The position numbers and the translations under genes were made by a program. 64,000 nt of DNA from an uncultured Bacteroidales bacterium. GTDB taxonomy: Bacteria; Bacteroidota; Bacteroidia; Bacteroidales; Paludibacteraceae. The DNA is taken from NCBI GenBank assembly GCA_903901975.1, contig CAIUTB010000118.1:62001-126000 (forward strand), read 5' to 3'. Numbering within the stretch: position 1 is the first letter of the stretch; every line of letters starts with the position of its first letter. The notes beneath the pieces are model-generated. The model worked only from the letters and a program-made list of their open reading frames with translations. It had not been told where the DNA came from and made no database searches. Shown in pieces: positions 60,208 to 64,000 of the stretch.

Positions 60208-60245
60208 AAGAAATGCGCTTAGCGGTCAAAACAAATTCAACTTTC

Positions 60246-62342
60246 TTAACTTATTGAACCCCAATTTAAGGTATTTGTCTTCAATTTACTTAATTGTGCG
60301 GCCATAACCCGATTTTCAGTTTTTTCAAGTTTCATATCGTCTTCCAAAATTTCAATGGCAGCATTTCGGGCAATCTCCAGCATTCGGCCATCCTGAGCTA
60401 AGTTGGCTATTTTTAATTCAAAAGGCATCCCGCTTTGTTGTGTTCCTTCCAGATCTCCGGGACCTCGAAGCCGTAAATCTGCTTCCGAAATTTCAAATCC
60501 GTCATTCGTTCGTACCATGATTTCCATACGTTTGCGGGTATCAGAACCTAATTTATGATCTGTCAATAATATGCAAAACGATTGTTCCGCTCCACGACCG
60601 ACACGTCCACGCAACTGATGCAATTGTGACAGTCCAAAACGCTGCGCACTTTCAATCACCATAACCGAAGCATTGGGTACATTTACACCCACTTCAATCA
60701 CCGTGGTAGCCACCATTATCTGCGTTTCGCCCGATACAAATTTCTGCATCTGAAATTCTTTTTCAGCCGCTTTCAGTTTGCCGTGAATCATACTGATTTT
60801 GTAAGTTGGAAAAACTTCGCGCATGTATACGAAACCGCTTTCGAGATTTTGCAAATCGCTTTTTTCAGATTCCTGAATAAGTGGATAAACAATGTAAATC
60901 TGTCGCCCGATTTCCACTTGTTTGGCAATAAACTGGTTGAGTCCTTGTCTCTTGTTTTCGTAATAATGATAGGTCTGAATAGGCTTTCGTCCAGGCGGAA
61001 GTTCATCAATGACCGAAACGCTCAGGTCGCCGTAGAGCGTCATAGCGAGCGTGCGGGGAATGGGCGTGGCGGTCATCACCAGAATATGAGGTGGATTAAC
61101 GTTCTTTTTCCAGAGTTTTGAGCGTTGCTCCACACCAAAGCGATGTTGTTCATCGATAACCACTAAACCCAGATTTTTAAATTGTACCACGTCTTCAATC
61201 AGGGCATGTGTACCAATCAAGATATTCAGTTCTCCGCTACGGAGTTTTTCATGCAGTTCTACACGGGCTTTGGGTTTGGTTGACCCGGTAAGTAAGGCAA
61301 CACTTACACCCAAATCGCCGAGAAATTCATTCAAACTGGCAAAATGCTGGGTTGCCAGAATTTCGGTGGGAGCCATGATACAGGTCTGAAAACCATTGTC
61401 AATTGCAATCAACATAGCCATCAATGCTACGAGTGTTTTTCCGCTACCTACGTCGCCCTGTAGCAGTCGGTTCATTTGTCTGCCCGATGCCACATCTACC
61501 CGAATCTCTCGAATAACCCTTTTTTGGGCATTAGTCAGTTCAAATGGCAGAAAATCTTTGTAAAAAGTATTGAAATAATGACCGATTTGTCCAAACACAA
61601 ACCCCCGAAAATGCTGGTCGCGCCACTTGGTTTGTTGCAGGATATTGAGTTGAATATAAAACAACTCCTCAAATTTCAGCCGCTGCCGGGCTTTTTTAAG
61701 CAGATCGGCATTCTTGGGAAAATGGATATTGACCAGCGAATCGGTGAGATTCAGCAAGGCAAATTTCTTAAGTAAATAGGCGGGAAGCGTTTCGGGAATA
61801 CCGCTTCGAATGGATTGAACGAGTGGAAAAAGAATTTTCTGAATCATTTTAGAATTCAAAAAACTGCTTTTCATCTTTTCCGACGTATTGTAAAAGGGTT
61901 GCAATCCCATTTGTTCGGGCGGTGGCAGTTGCGAAGGTAAATCTAACTCTGGGTGTTGTAAATTAAATTTTCCATTAAAAAAACTTGGTTTTCCAAAGAC
62001 AACATATTCAATACCGGTTTTATATTTATCCAGAATAAAACTAATGCCCTTAAACCATACTAACTCAATCGTATCGCGTCCGTCAGTAAATATAGCAACG
62101 AGCCGCTGCTTTGGACTTTCACCTACTTTTTCGAAGCGGATAATTTGACCTTTGACTTGAATAAACGGCATTTCTTCCGAAATCTCATGCAGGTAATAAT
62201 AGCGACTGCGGTCGATGTATTTGTAGGGGTAATGCCGCAATAAATCTTCTGCCGAATGAATGTCGAGTTCATTCGCCAGCAATTCTGCCTTTTTCGGTCC
62301 AACACCGGGCAGAAATTTTATGTCCTGATAGGAGAGATCCAT
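60246..62342 (-). CDS. recG: ATP-dependent DNA helicase RecG
   Basis: RecG remodels branched DNA such as stalled forks and Holliday junctions. The 698-residue protein has the N-terminal helix-hairpin-helix/wedge part (FLPGVGPKKAELL, about 9-21), an OB fold, Walker A LLQGDVGSGKTLVAL (about 293-307), the DEQH box VIDEQHRFGVEQR, MTATPIPRTLAM and the C-terminal QLRGRVGRG. The longer frame runs into the acyltransferase gene; the ATG at 62342 gives the normal N-terminus and leaves 2 nt after that gene's stop. It is thus the last gene of the ispD-acyltransferase-recG operon. Confidence 0.96.
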   Translation of the reverse strand: MDLSYQDIKFLPGVGPKKAELLANELDIHSAEDLLRHYPYKYIDRSRYYYLHEISEEMPFIQVKGQIIRFEKVGESPKQRLVAIFTDGRDTIELVWFKGISFILDKYKTGIEYVVFGKPSFFNGKFNLQHPELDLPSQLPPPEQMGLQPFYNTSEKMKSSFLNSKMIQKILFPLVQSIRSGIPETLPAYLLKKFALLNLTDSLVNIHFPKNADLLKKARQRLKFEELFYIQLNILQQTKWRDQHFRGFVFGQIGHYFNTFYKDFLPFELTNAQKRVIREIRVDVASGRQMNRLLQGDVGSGKTLVALMAMLIAIDNGFQTCIMAPTEILATQHFASLNEFLGDLGVSVALLTGSTKPKARVELHEKLRSGELNILIGTHALIEDVVQFKNLGLVVIDEQHRFGVEQRSKLWKKNVNPPHILVMTATPIPRTLAMTLYGDLSVSVIDELPPGRKPIQTYHYYENKRQGLNQFIAKQVEIGRQIYIVYPLIQESEKSDLQNLESGFVYMREVFPTYKISMIHGKLKAAEKEFQMQKFVSGETQIMVATTVIEVGVNVPNASVMVIESAQRFGLSQLHQLRGRVGRGAEQSFCILLTDHKLGSDTRKRMEIMVRTNDGFEISEADLRLRGPGDLEGTQQSGMPFELKIANLAQDGRMLEIARNAAIEILEDDMKLEKTENRVMAAQLSKLKTNTLNWGSIS

Positions 62343-62344
62343 GT

Positions 62345-63421
62345 TTATCCTGAAATATAATTTCCTCCCGGCACTTTTCGTAAAACAAAAATCATCCCGA
62401 ATGAACTTATCAGCACTAAACTCACAATTGCCGGCAGTGAAAGTAAGGGATGTGCCATTGTCCAAAAGATTTTATGATCAAATAATAAGTTGATAATCAG
62501 CACATGTACCAGATAAATCCCATAACTGTAATTACTCAGATTGGTTATAAACCAACGGACAATTTTGTTATTTGTTGCTATGTCTTTTAATAAAATAAAA
62601 AGTGCCACCGATTGAAGCAAGGTGTTTGGAGTCAGACTTCCGTACATGCTGGTGTCCAGTTTATGAGCTTGTTTGCTCAAAAACCAGGTAGAAACTGCTG
62701 CGATTAAAATGGTCAGAATGAAAACAAATGCAGCAAGAATTCTGATGCGATATGAAGGAATTTGAACTTTCATTAATTGATATCCCAGCACTAAATAACC
62801 GGAATACATAATATATCCAAAAAAATGCTGTAGCAAAACAGGCCAACTCGAAATTGTAAACCAATGAAAGGTTTGTGCCACGTTAATCAATATCCAAACT
62901 AACAGTATTGACCATAAAGTGGTTTTATTTAATTTACGAACAGCTTTTCCCAAAAATGGCACAAAAACATAAATAATCACTATCATATAAATATACCAGA
63001 AATGCCTTGAAATACTCTGATTTACAAACAGATTTAAAGCCCAGCTAAAGATCGAAAACAGATCGGCTGGTTGAGATTTAGTGGGCAAGTTTTGCCATAA
63101 ATAAACACAATAAATTGCCGACCAAAACAAAAAGGGAACCAAAACCCGCATAAATCGTCTCAGATAAAAATCACCCAATTTGTAGGTTTTGCTTAGCATG
63201 GTAGCTCCACTCAGCATTAAAAACATAGCAATTACAAAACGTACACAGCTGTCAATGCCGTTTCCAATCCACCAAAACTCCATGTTTCTTCCATAAGTCA
63301 TTTTCAGCACCGGCGTACTTACGTGGATAATAATAACTCCAAGTGTTGCCAATGCCCTTAATGTATCGAGAAATTGTATGTTTGCTTTATTTGACATTTT
63401 TATTTGGTAGTGACAGGTCAT
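62345..63421 (-). CDS. Acyltransferase family 3 integral membrane protein
   Basis: A 358-residue membrane protein with about ten hydrophobic segments. The N-terminal FLDTLRALATLGVIIIHVS (about 17-35), with the conserved Arg and His, marks the acyltransferase-3 family, which O-acetylates or O-acylates sugars of surface polysaccharides or other carbohydrates. The substrate is unknown. The start overlaps the ispD stop codon by 4 nt (ATGA), so the two are coupled. The ATG for MSNKANIQ at 63397 is an alternative. Nothing nearby ties it to a specific glycan cluster. Confidence 0.85.
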   Translation of the reverse strand: MTCHYQIKMSNKANIQFLDTLRALATLGVIIIHVSTPVLKMTYGRNMEFWWIGNGIDSCVRFVIAMFLMLSGATMLSKTYKLGDFYLRRFMRVLVPFLFWSAIYCVYLWQNLPTKSQPADLFSIFSWALNLFVNQSISRHFWYIYMIVIIYVFVPFLGKAVRKLNKTTLWSILLVWILINVAQTFHWFTISSWPVLLQHFFGYIMYSGYLVLGYQLMKVQIPSYRIRILAAFVFILTILIAAVSTWFLSKQAHKLDTSMYGSLTPNTLLQSVALFILLKDIATNNKIVRWFITNLSNYSYGIYLVHVLIINLLFDHKIFWTMAHPLLSLPAIVSLVLISSFGMIFVLRKVPGGNYISG

Positions 63422-64000
63422 GACATGATTGATTCAGCCATTTTCAGATCAAATTCGGTGGTGATTTTGATGTTTTCACGATTCCCCTCTACCAACTTAA
63501 TTTTTGCTCCAAGAGCTTCTACTACTGAAGCATCATCGGTGAATAGTGGAGTATATTCCTGTTCGTAAGCTTTTTTTAATAGTTCTGCGTCAAAAACCTG
63601 TGGTGTTTGAACCAGTTTAAATGAGTTCCGGTCAACCGATTGGCTGGCATTTTCAGTCACTTGACGTATACTATCCACCAAATCAACAACAGGAATGGCT
63701 GCATCGAATTTTTCGGCAGTTTCAAAGCAGCGTGCAATAGTATCAACACTCACCAACGCACGAACACCATCGTGAACAGCCACCAATGCAGGAGCACTTA
63801 TAGCTTCGAGTCCGTTTTTTACAGAATCGAAACGGGTATTCCCTCCGGGAATAATCTCATGATTCAGGCTGAAGTTGTGTACAATACATAGCTCCTTCCA
63901 TAAATCAATCTGAACAGCCGGTAAAACCAGAATCAGTTTCATGCTTGCTTCAAATTGATGAAAAACATCGAGAGTATGCATTAATATCGGTTTTCCCTGA
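63418..64000 (-). CDS. ispD: 2-C-methyl-D-erythritol 4-phosphate cytidylyltransferase, 5' end outside the window
   Basis: IspD makes CDP-methylerythritol in the non-mevalonate isoprenoid pathway. The visible 193 residues begin within QGKPILMHTLDVF, so only a short N-terminal part (about 30 residues, with the nucleotide-binding loop) lies beyond the window. Typical segments are VAVHDGVRALVS (Asp-Gly-Val-Arg), VDLVDSIRQV, LVQTPQVFDA and FTDDASVVEALG. The reading frame is open at the edge. It is coupled to the acyltransferase gene by an ATGA overlap. Confidence 0.93.
   Translation of the reverse strand, partial: QGKPILMHTLDVFHQFEASMKLILVLPAVQIDLWKELCIVHNFSLNHEIIPGGNTRFDSVKNGLEAISAPALVAVHDGVRALVSVDTIARCFETAEKFDAAIPVVDLVDSIRQVTENASQSVDRNSFKLVQTPQVFDAELLKKAYEQEYTPLFTDDASVVEALGAKIKLVEGNRENIKITTEFDLKMAESIMS

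Noticed and set aside
62343-62465. 41-residue N-terminal extension of RecG
   Set aside because: Lies entirely inside the acyltransferase gene; homology starts at ATG 62342.

Overview
The window comes from a Bacteroidota (Bacteroidetes) chromosome, most likely order Bacteroidales or a close relative. The evidence is a SusC/SusD pair, a type IX secretion sorting domain on a secreted amylase, a GldF-type permease, LPS and lipid A genes (lpxK, lpxB, kdsB), AT-rich DNA, weak or absent Shine-Dalgarno sequences, and repeated promoter boxes of the form TAnnTTTG. I see no rRNA, tRNA, CRISPR array, transposase or integrase. Genus cannot be fixed from the sequence alone.

Layout. 1-2750: a terminator of an upstream gene, then rnpA-yidD and lpxK-PNP. 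2787-10171: a minus-strand drug/toxin efflux operon (TetR, TolC, HlyD-like adaptor, two ABC ATPases, a four-helix-bundle protein, two ABC-2 permeases) that corresponds to E. coli cecR-ybhGFSR, with YbhF split into two genes. 10251-14600: nnr, rlmF and an acyl-CoA dehydrogenase. 14891-21049: a heavy-metal efflux operon (DUF6660 Cys-rich protein, a CusA pump fused to a TolC-like domain, a CusB-type adaptor) behind a 15-bp palindrome. 21112-24792: a small membrane protein and a type IIG restriction-modification enzyme. 25113-43296: a starch/maltodextrin locus. 43339-46450: methyltransferase, small membrane protein, alpha/beta hydrolase and phosphate butyryltransferase. 46456-49739: gldF-surE-small membrane protein-lpxB. 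49718-64000: PagL-like deacylase, a TPR/Crp pair, DUF4105-kdsB, plsC, ribF-HAD, M23/LysM, ndk, and ispD-acyltransferase-recG.

The starch locus is the most coherent system. A LacI-family regulator sits divergently from susCD. A perfect 12-bp palindrome, GCAAACGTTTGC, occurs exactly twice: between lacI and susC, and upstream of the secreted amylase. In all three promoters (susC, lacI, amylase) it lies 53-56 nt upstream of the -7 box, which suits an activator better than a roadblock repressor. The lacI operon continues with a sugar transporter, a GH65 phosphorylase fragment without its catalytic barrel, a SusA-like neopullulanase, a DUF4153 membrane protein, a lipoprotein GH13 and a DMP19-like protein. 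T9SS, SusCD and periplasmic enzymes together would move glucan from the surface to the cytoplasm, but the maltose phosphorylase step is broken here.

The most unusual structure is a family of degenerate 7-nt tandem arrays (words such as AGTTGAC, AGTTTAT, TAAGCAG) scattered between genes. They overlap or supply the stop codons of at least eight genes. Because 7 and 3 are coprime, a perfect AGTTGAC or AGTTTAT array puts a stop codon in every frame within 21 nt. One array lies inside an ABC ATPase gene, and there the two units that would create an in-frame TGA carry changes that remove it. Three other short intergenic repeat families (CCCCTTTAGGGG, AGACCTAACAG, AACCGCCCAAG hairpins) also recur. 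Starts were revised where a promoter box, a terminator or a repeat lay inside the longest reading frame.
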